Origin: Mercurialis annua
Lineage: Eukaryota; Streptophyta; Magnoliopsida; Malpighiales; Euphorbiaceae
DNA length: 64,000 bases
NCBI RefSeq assembly: GCF_937616625.2
Contig: NC_065574.1
Span: 55,270,052 to 55,334,051, forward strand
Direction of reading: 5' to 3'
This document shows positions 48,578 through 61,276 of this stretch, piece after piece (position 1 is the first letter of the stretch; every line of letters starts with the position of its first letter). A program made the translations under genes and the position numbers. The notes under the pieces were generated by a model. That model searched no databases and was not told the DNA's origin. It saw nothing but the letters and a program-made list of their open reading frames with translations.

Positions 48578-51500
48578 TCAATTTTCTAACTGCGCGATGA
48601 TGCTGACAAAAACTCGATAACCTTGGCACATATCGGAAAGCAGGCAGTACTCATTCTTGGCATGGTATGTAGCCATTAAACCTGCAATCATAAAATAAGG
48701 ACTCTAGTTAAAGAAAAAACTATGCATTAAGAGAGCTCCATTATAATAAGAAAACATAAGAGTAAATATTTTTGCGGTTATGCAACAATGCTACTTTTGC
48801 AGTTACCAACATTCAATGTGTTATATTTTTATAATCCAACATTTACTTTTCAAAAAATAAGAGGTTCTTCGATCAATTCAAGCTAATTTTTGAATGTAGC
48901 CGACGTATTGTCAATGTGTCCTTTGGCCGACAGATTGTTACTTGATAAAATTTAGAATGAATTGATCGGGTAACCTCCAATTGTTTGAAAAATAAATGTT
49001 GGACTACCAATATATAACAAATGGAATGCCGATAATTGTTTCGTAAAAGTAGTATAGTTGCATAGATTTCGACCAACAATGCCCTTTTTGATGGAAGAAA
49101 ATCTACATGGTCAGATTGTTCAGCTTGGCATACTAAAACCAGATTCAGAAATGAAAAAATGAGAGAAAAGGATGGTTTAGTTTACCGTAGCCTGATGTTT
49201 GAACATCAAAACCTTCATCCTACAAAACCCAAAGGTAAATTAACATCACATGCCGATGCATAGATATGTGTGCATATTATATATATATATATATATATAA
49301 ATATATATATATAGAGAGAAATAATTGATTAGAGCAAAGGAAGGAAAAAAAGTTTCAACATCTCACTTGCAATTCTCGAATGAGTGGCAAACTCCCAGTT
49401 ATCGAGTATGGCGCTACATGTCCAACGACTTTTTCAGTTGCCTTACACAATACATGAAAGCCGCGAGATTCAAGATTGCATGCCACACCGGACATCACCT
49501 CTTCAAAGGTCACAGTAAGACTAAAGAAGAAAGAAGTATGTAATTCAGATTCTACCGTGAAAAAAAAAAAGGAACAGTTTGTAATGTGATAAAGAAACTA
49601 ATGGCAATTATATTTAGTTTCTTTAAGAACAAGACTGCTATAAGGTGTGAGAGAATAAAGGAAGGCATACCTTCCCCTCATGTTTTCATCAGGAAGGGCA
49701 TATTTTGAAACTGGACCTCTTGTACCCAACTTTTCTAAGTTCTCGTTTATGTCATCCACATACTCTTGTAGCTTATTTTTCACATCTGCTACACTGCAAT
49801 CATAAACATCTGTGATGAGAACCTAATATGCAATCGTGTTTCCTTGAAAACCAGCTAGATATACTACGCAGCAAACAGTGTAACAAAATCGAACCAAAAC
49901 AAATAATAAATTTGGTTTGGTTTGACATTACAAAAATATTTGATTTTTCGATTCAGTTTGATTTTGGAAGAATAAGAATTTCAGTTCAACTTTTAAAATA
50001 TTTTAATTCCTTATAAATATGATTTGGTTGAGGTTTGAAAAGAACTAAAAAATTTGTTCGGTTCGATTTGATCGAACCAAATGCAAAACCCTATTCAGAA
50101 CATATTAACAATAAGTGATGCAACTATAGTAAAAGGGCTTACTTGTAAAAGGGAGTTAACCTGCCAAAAAAGGAAAAAAAAATGATGAGTTCATGGTTAT
50201 ATCAGTATATAAGCAAGCATCATGACGAAAATAAAACCTGACATCTCCTGCTATTGTACACTCCCCAGGAATTTGGTTGATTCCACCTCCAGGATCTGCA
50301 GCAAGGAAGAAAGAATTCAGAAAAACAGCATAAGTTTTTTGCTCCATCTTATTACTTGTAGAAGTGAAACATACAACTCCATTGTGTCGGTTTCATAGTT
50401 GATGGAGTTGCAAATCCATAGATTTTCTCTTTTGGGTGAGGGGGAAAGTCCTTATAAAATCGTGATTGTATTTCTGCAAGTGCCTCCATGGCTAGCTCCA
50501 AAGCATTAATAGCCTGCAAATAATCCGTACATTTTAATTATTTGATCATTGAAAACTGAACAATAACAATATCTTACTTTTGGAACCCACAGTTCAATTA
50601 AATTTATGATAGAAAAATACATTAGGGGTGCTAACTGCAATTCTAATGTATGTTTCACATCACTACAATATGTTAGATTCAACAATGAGCAGTGTAAAAT
50701 TGATTCCCTGCATTTCCTACCATAAGTTCACTCGATTTGAGGTTTCAGGTAGATTAGAACATAAGACTGAGAATTATAGGTGCCTAAGGAATAAAATTAA
50801 AAGAATGTCGGATAACAAAAATTCACACGAAACCTCTAAAATATCTGAACAAAGAATAATTTAAGGGACAGTGAACTGATAGCTAAATTATTTTTGCATG
50901 TCCTGCTTTGCGGACTCTTCTTCAGGAACCATCTGTTATCCAATTGTTGAACACAAAAGTTAGGACATTAGATGTTGCAGAACAGTTTTGGCTAGAGCCT
51001 TGGTTAGTTATCTGTAGTGTTAACTAGTTCTGATACGAAACATATATATCTTGCTGTTTATTTCCATGCAGTAAACTTTTAAGGCTACAAAACCAAACAC
51101 AACAAGAAAAGAAACCATGCATATAAAGTAATCATTTTAACATCCTATCCTCAACAAGTTCTCAAATCAGTTGATATTCATAGATCTATTTGGTCTTTGT
51201 AAAAAATAAAAGTCAGTCTCAAATGAAGTTATCTGTAACAGTTTCGATAAGCATCGCGACGCCACTAGTTATTTTTTCTAGTTCCTAACAATGTAAAGCA
51301 CTTTTACTTCAAGTGAAAATGTATAACAAGTCATGGAAATGCATCTTCTACTTTATGATTATCAGTTTTGTTATACATGTCAATCTTAAATCTTCCGTTA
51401 CTTTTTCTTTATTTTACACACAGATAGATAACAGGCCTTATATATATTGCCAAAGGCTTCAGAGAATATAGTAAAATTCAGCTCTGGAATTAAAAGTCAT

Positions 51501-52973
51501 AGTTATTCAATGGAAAACAGGCAAATTTTTGAAGGTAGAAACACAAATAACAAGAGAAGTTCAAACAATAACCTTATGCGCCAAACCACTGTGAAAAAGT
51601 TTCCCTGTCACATGAATCTTCCAAGGTATCATGCCACCGGTACCAATGCAAGGTTGTTTATCTGCAGTGTCAATCCAGTACCTACAAGATGAAAGCAAAA
51701 TGATTAAATTTTCTCTTCATGAATGTGAAAATACTCCGCTTCAACTGTTATCATGATTTATCATTCTAAAACATTATTCATGCCAAGTAATATTTGTTTC
51801 CTGACAAGTATATTGTATGACTCACAGAGGTCCTCCTTTCAGCTTGTTAAGCAACCCATCTTTCACAAGAGCATCCACACCAACCCCTGTTATAGTAGAA
51901 TTCTCTTCACTAGCTATGAAGACAGCTACTACTGTCGATTTCAGCTTAGGTTTTGTCTCTGCCAACCTCTTCATGAGTTCAGTCACAAGCGCTACATGTC
52001 CCAAACAATCCGTAGTTCCACGGCCACGGAGTTTATCACCGTCGATGCTCAATGAGAAGGGATCAAACTCCTAGAAAAGCGGTAAGCATGACAAGATACT
52101 TAAAACATTATTACATAGGAGCAACACATTTTAAGGTCTCTTAACTTTACGTTTTTAGTTTATCTAGTCCCTAAATTTTCATTTGGTCTTACTTGATCCT
52201 GAACTTTACGGTTTTAGTTTATCTCGTCCTGAACTTCCATTTGATCTCAGTTGGTCCTTGAACTTTACATTTCTTTAATTTATCCAGTTCCTAAACCTTC
52301 ATCAGTTTGAGGACCCGAGAAAGTGAAAAAATCAAAGTTAGGGACCACATAAAACCAAATGAAAGTTCAACCAGATAAACTTAAAACGCAAAGTTCAACC
52401 AGATAAACTTAAAACGCAAAGTTCAGACACCAAATAAGACCAAATGGAAACTTAATGACCAGATAAATAAAATATAAAACTAAGGGACCTTAATCCTATT
52501 ACATATTACACATAATTGATGCTTAGCTAAAAAAGGCCATGCTAACGTTTGTGTTAAAATTGCAAAACAAGATAAAGTTGATCTTTAAAGCAATTAAGCT
52601 CAAAATTATAAATTTAACAACAAAAATATGATAAGAAAAAGAATCAAACCCAATCGTTAGGGTTAGCAGTGACGACATCCATATGCATGCCAACAAACGA
52701 CAAAATCTTTCCATCCTCAGTCCCAGGATACTCCACAATTAAATTGCCTCGACCGGGAAAATAAGCGACATGATTCACGATCAACGGACCTCCTCCGGTG
52801 GTTGTGCTGTACGGAAGAAGAGTGTCCAACACATGCTTCACCACCCTGTCCTCTTCGGGGATGAGCTCCGGTGGATTATTCTGGAGATGTTTGGATTCTC
52901 CGATGATCTTTCTCAGAAGAGTAACGAATGAGTCCTTGTTTAATTCTCCTAGGGTTTCTTCGATGTCCGCCAT
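48578..52973 (-). CDS. Acetylornithine deacetylase (M20 metallopeptidase family)
   Basis: Ten minus-strand exons: 52973-52650, 52070-51826, 51681-51573, 50513-50375, 50295-50238, 50160-50143, 49793-49671, 49520-49367, 49219-49186, 48681-48578; 435 residues, all in frame with GT-AG introns (Arabidopsis homologue about 440). M20 zinc ligands and catalytic residues are visible: GMHMDVV, then KLRGRGTTDCLGHVA, IASEENS (catalytic Glu-Glu), HSGLAHK, PGGGINQIPGECTI, and the C-terminal TYHAKNEYC histidine. Role: removes the acetyl group from N-acetylornithine in arginine/ornithine biosynthesis; in plants it also affects polyamine balance. No obvious transit peptide (MADIEETLGELN). Exon 6 is only 18 nt. 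Intron 1 holds a foldback MITE, and the intron between exons 6 and 7 (50142-49794) contains a GGTTTGG/CGAACCAAA-rich insertion. Symbol left blank because plant names vary (NAOD in Arabidopsis). Confidence 0.95.
52132..52490. mobile_element. Foldback MITE in intron 1 of the acetylornithine deacetylase gene
   Basis: Left AAGGTCTCTTAACTTTACG and right CTAAGGGACCTT, with inner words (TTTGGTCTTA / TAAGACCAAA; TTTAGTTTATCTxGT / AGATAAACTTAAA) inverted across the element. Internal 28-bp-type tandem copies (AAGTTCAACCAGATAAAC) at about 52363 and 52391. Short TTA/TAA flanks are consistent with, but do not prove, a 3-bp duplication. Confidence 0.6.
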
Positions 52974-53028
52974 TGTTTAAGAGAATTTTGTTCAGTTATT
53001 GTGTATGGATGGATTATGAAAGCCACAG

Positions 53029-53036
53029 TATATATA
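53029..53036 (-). promoter_or_regulatory. Likely TATA box of the acetylornithine deacetylase gene
   Basis: TATATATA about 56 bp upstream of the ATG at 52973, implying a leader of about 25-30 bases. Confidence 0.45.
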
Positions 53037-53059
53037 GTGTTTTGTTAGCTGGGAAAGAA

Positions 53060-55254
53060 TAAGAACAAAAATTCGTCGAACCGATTCTTGGAATCCGATT
53101 CTCCTCTTCTGGGCCTGTTTAGAGCAGAACCCGTGCTGGTTTTGGGCCAATTTTCATGGGCTTAGTAGGTGAGAGCTTTAGGACTTAACGTTTACATCTT
53201 GGGTTTTTTTTTATAAAAATTACCTCTTTTGGTCAAACTAATTATAAAAAAAACAAAATTTTCCTACAAACTGGGTTGCAAGAAATTTCTGCAACTAAGA
53301 CATGTGTCAGTTTAATTGGGTTGCAGAATTACTACTGACATTGATAATTCTTCGTCACTTTAGAACTGAATTGAATTTATATAAGTTTGATATTTAATAA
53401 AAAACAATATTATAACAGAATTACAACTTACTTGATAAAATAAAATTAAAAAGATGTGAGGAATCAAAATGCACTTTAAATAAATTATGTCATTTTGATA
53501 TTTTTTATTTCAAGTAGTGAGATTAATATTATTTAGATCGTGGGTTCAATTTCTCAGAGCAACGTTCACCCTTTTCAATTATTTAAGGGTGAAAAAAATT
53601 AAAATTTGGAGAGAATAGTAAAAAATAGAAAATGATAGTGGAAATATTAATGAGAAATGAGAAGAAAAGAGTAAAATTGGTAGAAAAGTGAGAGAGCAAA
53701 GGGAAGGGCAGGTAAGTGCAGACTGCAAAATGCAGAACAAGGCATTGGCTTCTTAAAGACTTCCGCAATTTCCGGGCAGAAAGCAATTCCCAAAGATAAT
53801 GGAAATGCTTTGACTTGGAGATTCTTCACTCAATTGCTGGTTGGTTCTACTCTAACTTTGCAGATTTCTAACATCCATGCAATGCACACACAAGGAACAA
53901 ATTATGCAACCATGCATAAAAGAGTCACATGAAACGTTTTTCCCTCATTTGAGAGTTTTCAAGGATTAAATTGGTACTTTATAATAAATTTGCGAGCTTA
54001 ATTGTAATTATCGTAAATAATTTATAAAAAATCAAGAGTCAGGATTCAATTAATTGTACTAATCGTCAAATTATACAAAAATATGTTTAATCCAGCGTTC
54101 ATCAAGCCGGATGTGGTTAAACTTCCATCTTTTTCTACAACACATCAACTTCTTCTACATTATTCTTGACAAACTATAGCTCCATTTTAAAATTTTGCCA
54201 TTTTGATCTATCATCTGGTTAGTATTACCAAATATATTTATAATTAGTTTGTAGCCGACGTGGCAATGATGTTATATAGACTCGGTAGGATAAGTTTTAT
54301 ACACGTGAACATATAGTATTGCGTTATATCAATTGTAAACGAGTTGTGGATATATTGTAATAATAATAAAAAAATATTAAACCGACAAAAGTTTTTAAAT
54401 TATACTACTAATATATTATATATTTGAAAAGCTAGCTATAATTAGGAATAGATAAATACATTTTGTCATTATTGTTGTGCTTACGGAACTCTTTGCAGTA
54501 ATCCCTTCATTAAATTAAATTACATAATATGTTTCTATAAATTAGAAATAGCTAATGAATTAGGTCTGATCTAAATTAACTTCTTGTTTTTTTTTTAAAC
54601 AAAAGCTAAAATTTTCATTAATAATAACGAAAATTATATGAACGGTTTTTCAACATATTGAGTCAACTATTCTAAAAAAGGTGATGAGAGCTGTAAAAAT
54701 ACAGTCATCGATTAGAGCTAAACTAACCATCAAGGGCCACCCAAATTTGTAGACTAAAACTAGATCTAACAATAAAATCTAGATTTATTGAACGTTCTAA
54801 GGAAGTCTAACTTCAAATGCACGACTGATCACATCTTCTGTGATACATCTGTTCTCTTGAAGATTAACAATAACATCGATATTGACGCAAAACATACATG
54901 TACTTGATGAAATCCGCCATAAGATGCTGCCTATAATTGTTTAAGAGATTCAAGTCGTTTGCACCGCAAAAAATAATTTCATCTCCAAAGATGAAAAAAA
55001 CTACTCTCAATTTCGATTAGATTTGATCTAATCTCAATTAAAATACTAGGGTAGAAAATAATTTCTAGATTTAGACCAAAATTGGCCAAAAAAGAAACTT
55101 TATTCAAAAACTAAAGATAAAACTATGAGAAAAACTAAATTTGAGAGATTGGTGAGGTCATTTTTGGCCAAAAATGGTACTATTATTAATATTCTTTGAG
55201 GGTTTTTAAAAGAGAGAAATTAACTTCTTGTTAATTGTACTATTATTATTATTC
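53060..55254. other. Gene-free DNA
   Basis: No gene supported. At 53545-53570 GATCGTGGGTTCAATTTC resembles a pol III box B (SINE relic). The two minus frames at 53583-53829 overlap each other and have no family resemblance. Confidence 0.5.
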
Positions 55255-56141
55255 GAACAAAGGATCATTTTACCCCCCCGAACTTGGCGCAAAGTATCAA
55301 AAACGTCCAAATTAGCAAAACATGATTACTTTTACCCTGAACTTGTCAAATTTGGTACAAAACTCCCCTCCCCACTCTCATCTAAGAGAGTGAGGCACAC
55401 CCTCTGGTTTTAGAGGTGGTTTTTTTTCTCATAGATGGTTTTTAATGGTAAAAGGTTTAAAATAATCCTAATTCTTTTAACATTGTATAAATTAGTCCAT
55501 AATAATTAGAAAAAATAATTTAATTTTAAAACTTTACATATCAAAATTATATTAATTAAAAACATAAGGAACCTTTTTGCACTTTTTATAAAAAAATCAA
55601 TTTTTTTTTAAATTCTGATGAGCAGCTGCCGGATTCCGGCAGCTGCTCATCATCAGAGACGAACTGAGTTCGTCTGTCGCAAAGACGAACTCAGTTCGTC
55701 TCTCTTCGTCTCTCAGATGAGTTCGTCTCTCTGATCATCTGTGAGAGACGAACTCTTCGTCTCTCAGATGAGAGACGGCTCAGATGTCGTTTCTCGTCCA
55801 ATGGGTTCGGACGGTGATGTTTTGGGCGGTTATTGATGGGTTTCGGCGGTGGTTGGTAGATTTTTGGTGGTGGTTGATGGAGGTGGAGGACTAGTGGTGA
55901 TGGAGGTAGAAGAAGATGGATTTTAGATTAATTAAGATTAAATATTTAATTAGATTAAGTTAATTAGAGTTAATTAGAGTTAATTATTTGAAATTTAGAA
56001 TCTCACTCTCCAATTAGGGCGCCACATCAGCATAGGGGTGTTTTTGAATTGCCAAATTCGGGGTAAAAGTGATCCGGTTTTGCTAATTTGGATGTTTTTG
56101 ATATTTTACACCAAGTTCGGGGGTAAAGTGATTCTTTGCTC
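55255..56141. mobile_element. MULE-type MITE, 887 bp, perfect 10-bp target duplication, palindromic core
   Basis: Ends GAACAAAGGATCA and (complement) GAGCAAAGAATCA, continuing inward as ACTTTTACCCC/CCGAACTTGG and CAAAAACGTCCAAATTAGCA on both arms. Identical ATTATTATTC flanks (55245-55254 and 56142-56151). The core at 55610-55800 is GC-rich and full of hairpins (see findings), followed by a GGTGGTTGATGG-type GT-rich stretch. No transposase. Confidence 0.82.
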
Positions 56142-56941
56142 ATTATTATTCTTTGAGGTTGATGCCAGGGAGCTGAGTGTTTCGGATTTGACATAACCTT
56201 AATCAAAATATTAAATATATTAAGATTGTTGTTAATTAAATTATAAATCCACAACCTTTAAGTGGAAGTCATTAATACATGAAAGCTTTAAAAAAAGTCA
56301 TCTATGTGTAGATTAATTTTTCTAATTTAACTATTGAAGAATAAATTATTTCTATTTATATATACCAAGCGATGTACTAGTTAAAATACAGTTTTTTTTG
56401 TGGTAGTGCATCATTTTATGTATCCCTTTAATTAAAATAGTAATTTCTCAACACGTGGTTGGGTATCGATGTAGGCAACCTTTTATAAAATTTAAGAATT
56501 AAAGACTATATTATTTGATCCAGACATTTATAATAACATATCTAAAGGAGCAATTTTAATGAATAATTTAATTCAAGTAAATTTTGTGATTGGATAATGC
56601 AGTACCTATTGACATCTTGACCTTATTTATAAACAATAATGCTAATTGGTTGGTTAGACTTTCTCAATCATTTAGATTTCTAAATATATTTTGGACAATA
56701 CTTCTCTTTTCTTTTGAATTTTTGTCTAAATAGCTATGAATTTTTTTAGAGAAAGCCTTTTACAAACATAAATTTTAAGTGTACAGTGTACTAGCCCTAA
56801 CTTTCCTTACTTGGACTGAATCTTCATAGAAATTCTGATTATACAATGTTTTGCTGATTTTGTATTTCTCTTCTTCAAGATCATAGCTTTAATTAATAGG
56901 TGTAAACGTTTCGAGTAATGAAAATTTTCACTTTTAATAGC

Positions 56942-56948
<7 letters not shown>
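56142..56948. other. AT-rich intergenic DNA
   Basis: Nothing recognisable. Confidence 0.5.

Positions 56949-57021
<73 letters not shown>
56949..57021. repeat. (TA)n microsatellite, about 73 bp
   Basis: Uninterrupted TA dinucleotides. Confidence 0.95.
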
Positions 57022-57024
<3 letters not shown>

Positions 57025-57465
57025 CATTATACACTTATAATGTACATATGTATTTTGAGGATTAGCTTATAGCATGGGAAAAACATTACAATGCAATATT
57101 ACTGTAAGTTAATTCTTTTTGATTGGAAAATTAATATCATATTTATCATAAAGGTATAAGGATTATTTGGTATTGAATTCTGACATTTTTTGTTTGTAAT
57201 GATTTAAATATAAGTCTATAAATTGCATCAGGTATTCTCTTATTTCAATTTATGATAGCCAGTATATAATTATTTTTCACCGAATATATAAAAATACAAA
57301 ATGTGTAAATATGACAGCGTTTTGAATAAAACGATGCCAAAAAAAAAATACTATAAAATGTCAAATTTAAAAAGAATGAGATGTGTGTAATGCAACATTT
57401 CAAAGTTCTAACCATGTGCTTATTTGCTACAAAGGTAAAATGGCAAAATTTTGATATGCAAGTAA

Positions 57466-57687
57466 GAGAAATTTTTAGGTAGACTTAGTCCACCACGTCA
57501 TCTATAGACTAAACTTATCACATTATGACACATCATTAAAATAATGGTACTATCGTAATATTACTATTAAAAATGTAAAAAAATAATAAACAAAATTACG
57601 ATAGTGCCACTATTTTAATGACGTGTCATAATATGATAGGCTAGTCCACGGATGACGTGATAAATTGAGTCTACATAAGAATCTCTC
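57466..57687. mobile_element. 222-bp foldback MITE, copy 2, perfect 10-bp target duplication
   Basis: Begins GAGAAATTTTTAGGTAGACT and ends as the complement of GAGAGATTCTTATGTAGACT. ATGCAAGTAA flanks both sides exactly (57456-57465 and 57688-57697). Same family as 24403-24625, with shared words ACCACGTCATC, TATCACATTATGACAC and ACTATCGTAAT. Confidence 0.88.
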
Positions 57688-57697
57688 ATGCAAGTAA

Positions 57698-59130
57698 CTC
57701 AATTTTTAATTACATTTCCATTAATAAATGCTATAAACAAGTGTTACAACTAATTGTTAGTAAAAAAAAACTAATTGTTATGAGAATTATTTTACTAATT
57801 TTCTCTATCATTTGAAAAAAAATTCAACTCTATATCTTTTTTTAAAGAAATAGTATAATTTTTTTATAATAATAATTCAAATAAATTGTTAAAAAAAGAG
57901 ATGTACTGTGATTTTTTAGATGAAGAGATTATTATCGTTCAAATAGAAAAAGGAAATGTAAAATTAAAAAAAAATGCAACAAAATTATAAGTTGTAAAGT
58001 TATAATGAAATGATGAATAGTTATTGAATATTAAAATCTTGTACTATATGCTATGTGTCGGATTTGACATTAGTACAAAATATGTTAAGATTTTGACACC
58101 AAATATAGTATATTTATAAAATTTCAACCATTGTTTTTGTGGAACGTTGAGAATATAAAAAAATAATATAAAAATATTAATTACTGTTTTATAAATTGAG
58201 TTAAATATATGAGTTTCATCTAGTGGACTAATTATATAAATGAGAAAATCACTGTTTTCTCTGTATTTAGATAAAAACATGTTTTAATTTTAATTTTAGT
58301 CTTTTTTTATTAATTTTATTTAGCTAAAATTATAAAGAAGATTTTCATATCTAATATTTAAAAAATATGAAAAATATAAATACTAAAATCTAATTTTGTA
58401 ATCTAACCGGAGGTGATGATAATAATTATTTTTAAAAAATTATTATATATTGAAGTAGATTATATTTTCTGATTTCTGATTGATTTTGCCAGAAAGGAAA
58501 ATAATAAATACAGTCACACTTATCACATTAGGTTTGAGTCAGTCAAGCAAAGTTGGCAGCTAAAAGAATAAGAGGCCGTCCACGTGGGAAGCTAACGACA
58601 AAATAGTAATGGGACCCACGCGCCGTAGCAACGTCTCCCCACTTGGCCACTAATTTTTTTATTAACATTTTTTTAATAGTAATTAAAATAATTAAAAGGT
58701 CTCACTCGTCCCCTGTAACTCAACTAATCTCTGGTCAACTTTAGGGTTTAACCATAGTTAGTTCTTAACCATCATTTTATCATCAAAAATTAATTCTTAA
58801 ACCTAATGACCCACCCAAGCTAACCCCACCCACACACTCTCCTCTTTCTAGGGTTCAATTTGATCATATTATTATATCACACTACTAATATTATTATGTG
58901 ACTTCCCTAATCACTCTCCTCTTCTTGTCGCGTGTAATTAATTAACCCATCTAATCCAAAAAAATAATTTTATAATAATGTATTTTTAGTATATTTGATA
59001 TTAACCTAAGTACATGTTTCAATCCATGCTATAAGGTTTGCAGAATATGCATTAAATTGTTCATGATATAATTCACGTGTAAATATGAAGTATAAACAAG
59101 TTGAAGATGGAAAGGCCCTATTAGAAGACA
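57698..59130. other. Intergenic DNA
   Basis: A GC-richer patch at 58560-58660 contains a CACGTG G-box (GTCCACGTGGG) and GACCCACGCG. A CT-rich stretch follows at 58800-58930. It resembles a promoter/leader, but no coding exon follows within the window. Confidence 0.35.
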
Positions 59131-59275
59131 GAGAATTATCGACGGAATTTTTTTTAATTTAACGACGGATTTTAGCCTTTTATCAACGAAAAACTTAATT
59201 TATCGACGGATTTCAGCCTTTAGCGACGGAAAACTCCGTTGCTAAAATGCAGTTTTCTAGTAAGAAATTTAAAAT
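59130..59275. mobile_element. CACTA-type terminal fragment
   Basis: Repeats of CGACGGATTTTAGCC / TAGCGACGGAAAACTCCGTTG end in CAGTTTTCTAGTAAG, close to the complement of a CACTACTAGAAAA terminus. Only one end is seen. Confidence 0.4.
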
Positions 59276-59570
59276 TTTAAATCGAAAATTTTAGTTGGAT
59301 TATTCTAGTTAGGAATTGAGTTTTACAATTGGAGATTATGACAAGCTTTTTGCAAAAAAAAAAAATCGGCTTTTTATAGATGATTGAGAAGATTAATTAT
59401 TCCAACTTTTATCGCCTCAAGTTATCAAATTATATTACTAGCAAAAAAAAAATTATTTGAACTACCGATGTGTTTATATACTGTTAAAAATTTGATTCTT
59501 TTTATACCGATTTTTCTATGATAAAGCACTTAAAAATTAGAGATCAAATATTTTTTCCTATTCAGAAAAA

Positions 59571-60477
59571 GGCTAATCACCTGTAAAACTACCGATCTTT
59601 CATATATTTTTTTCAATAACACCCTCATCTTGTAAAAACTTCAATAGCACTCTATTTCGCATTTTTACGTTTCAATAGCATCCTAAAGTATTAAATTGAA
59701 CTATTTTCAGTTGGATAAAATTCAAAATAAATCATTTATATTTACCACATATTCTAAATAATATTAAATGTTATAAATACTACAAAAAAACTATCTTCTC
59801 CATATTTAAAGATGAATAATAATAAAAAAAAATTATTTAATTAAAATAATTAAATTCCGAGCAATCGCCACTTCCTCAAATCCGTTACCGACTCTTTCGG
59901 ACCGCGATTCACCATTTTATTTTAAGAACACCGTTCTTCCTCGTTCTTGAGGAAGAACAGAATTCTTCCTTGTTCTTGAGGAAGAACTGTGTTCTTCCTC
60001 AAGAACTCATCCTCCATGGGAGGATGGAGGACAAGGTGTTCTCGTCCTTCCATGGGAAGACGAGATCTGTTCTCGTCCTCCCATGAGAGGACGAACAGAG
60101 CTGTTCGTCCTCTCATGGAGGATGATGGTGGAGAAGCGACGGGTGGTGGGGTGAGGAAGTGACCAGAAAAATGTAGGGTAGAAATTAATATTTTTTAATT
60201 TTTTATTTAAATTAGTGGGGAAGAGGGCTTATTTGGATGTTTTTTAAGTTAAGGGATGTGTTTGTATTTGTTTAATTAGAAAAGGGTATAAAATGATCCT
60301 TTCATTTAGTTATTTTATAAAATTTAATTCTTATAATAATAAAATCATCTATTTTTTTAAATATAGGGTGCTATTGAAACGTAAAAATGCGAACTAGAGT
60401 GCTATTGAAATTTTTACAAGATAAGGGTGTTATTGAAAAAAAAAATGAAAAGTCGGTAATTTTATAGGTGATTAGCC
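59571..60477. mobile_element. MULE-type MITE, 907 bp, perfect 9-bp target duplication, palindromic core
   Basis: Ends GGCTAATCACCTGTAAAACT and, as complement, GGCTAATCACCTATAAAATT. Inner arms share TACCGA, CAATAACACCC, TTGTAAAAACTTCAATAGCA and TTTTTACGTTTCAATAGCA. TCAGAAAAA flanks both sides exactly (59562-59570 and 60478-60486). The core (59930-60125) is packed with hairpins. The minus frame in it is an artefact. Confidence 0.87.
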
Positions 60478-61276
60478 TCAGAAAAATGGTGCGGATTCAG
60501 ATGCAAATTTAAAATTCATGGAAAGATTTGATTGAAAATCACTATAATGATACTTATGCAATTCTCGCCAAATTTGAAGTATAAGAATTGAGACATTTGT
60601 AGGTCTAATTTGATTGGAAACTGGTTAACGATATGCATTTTTGTCTGTGTGTCTTAAATTTTAGAAAGGTATTTTTTTTATTTATAAATTTCAATAATTA
60701 ATGTTTTTTTATTTTTTAAATTTGAAATTCTAGTAAATCAATGAGTTGTGGATGTTTAATTTTTATTATTTTTGAATTGATAAATTTTAAATTTTATAAT
60801 TTGATATTAATTTTTTACTTATTATGTTTTATAAATTTATCAAATTTATGCGTCACTGAATTATTGATTTATCCTATAAATTAATTGTTATGAAATTTGT
60901 TATAAAAAATTTATATTAATGTGTCAACTCATAATTTTTCAAGATTTATTGTTAACTCAGTCATCATCTTGTTGTTTAAATTGACTTGTGTGAATTTGTG
61001 GTTGAATTTTTGATATTTTCAATTTATGGATTAAAATTATTTAGTATAGAAAATCTATGTTTTGGATAAATGATAAGAAAAATCCAAAAAAGATATCAAA
61101 TCAAATTATAAAGAGAAGTATATTGTGATTGTGAAGGAAAATGATGAAAAATGCTAAGTATAAAATAAATACAAGTAACTATATTATAATTAGGGATGAT
61201 TACTAATTACTTTCTGATTTTAGGTTATAATTACTGGTTTATTAGTAAATTTTAAATAAAAATGATATTGAAAAAA
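60478..61276. other. AT-rich intergenic DNA
   Basis: Nothing recognisable. Confidence 0.5.

Noticed and set aside
53583..53829. Two overlapping minus frames as a small secreted protein gene
   Set aside because: They are low-complexity Phe/Leu/Ser-rich chance frames overlapping in different phases, with no supporting splice or promoter signals.
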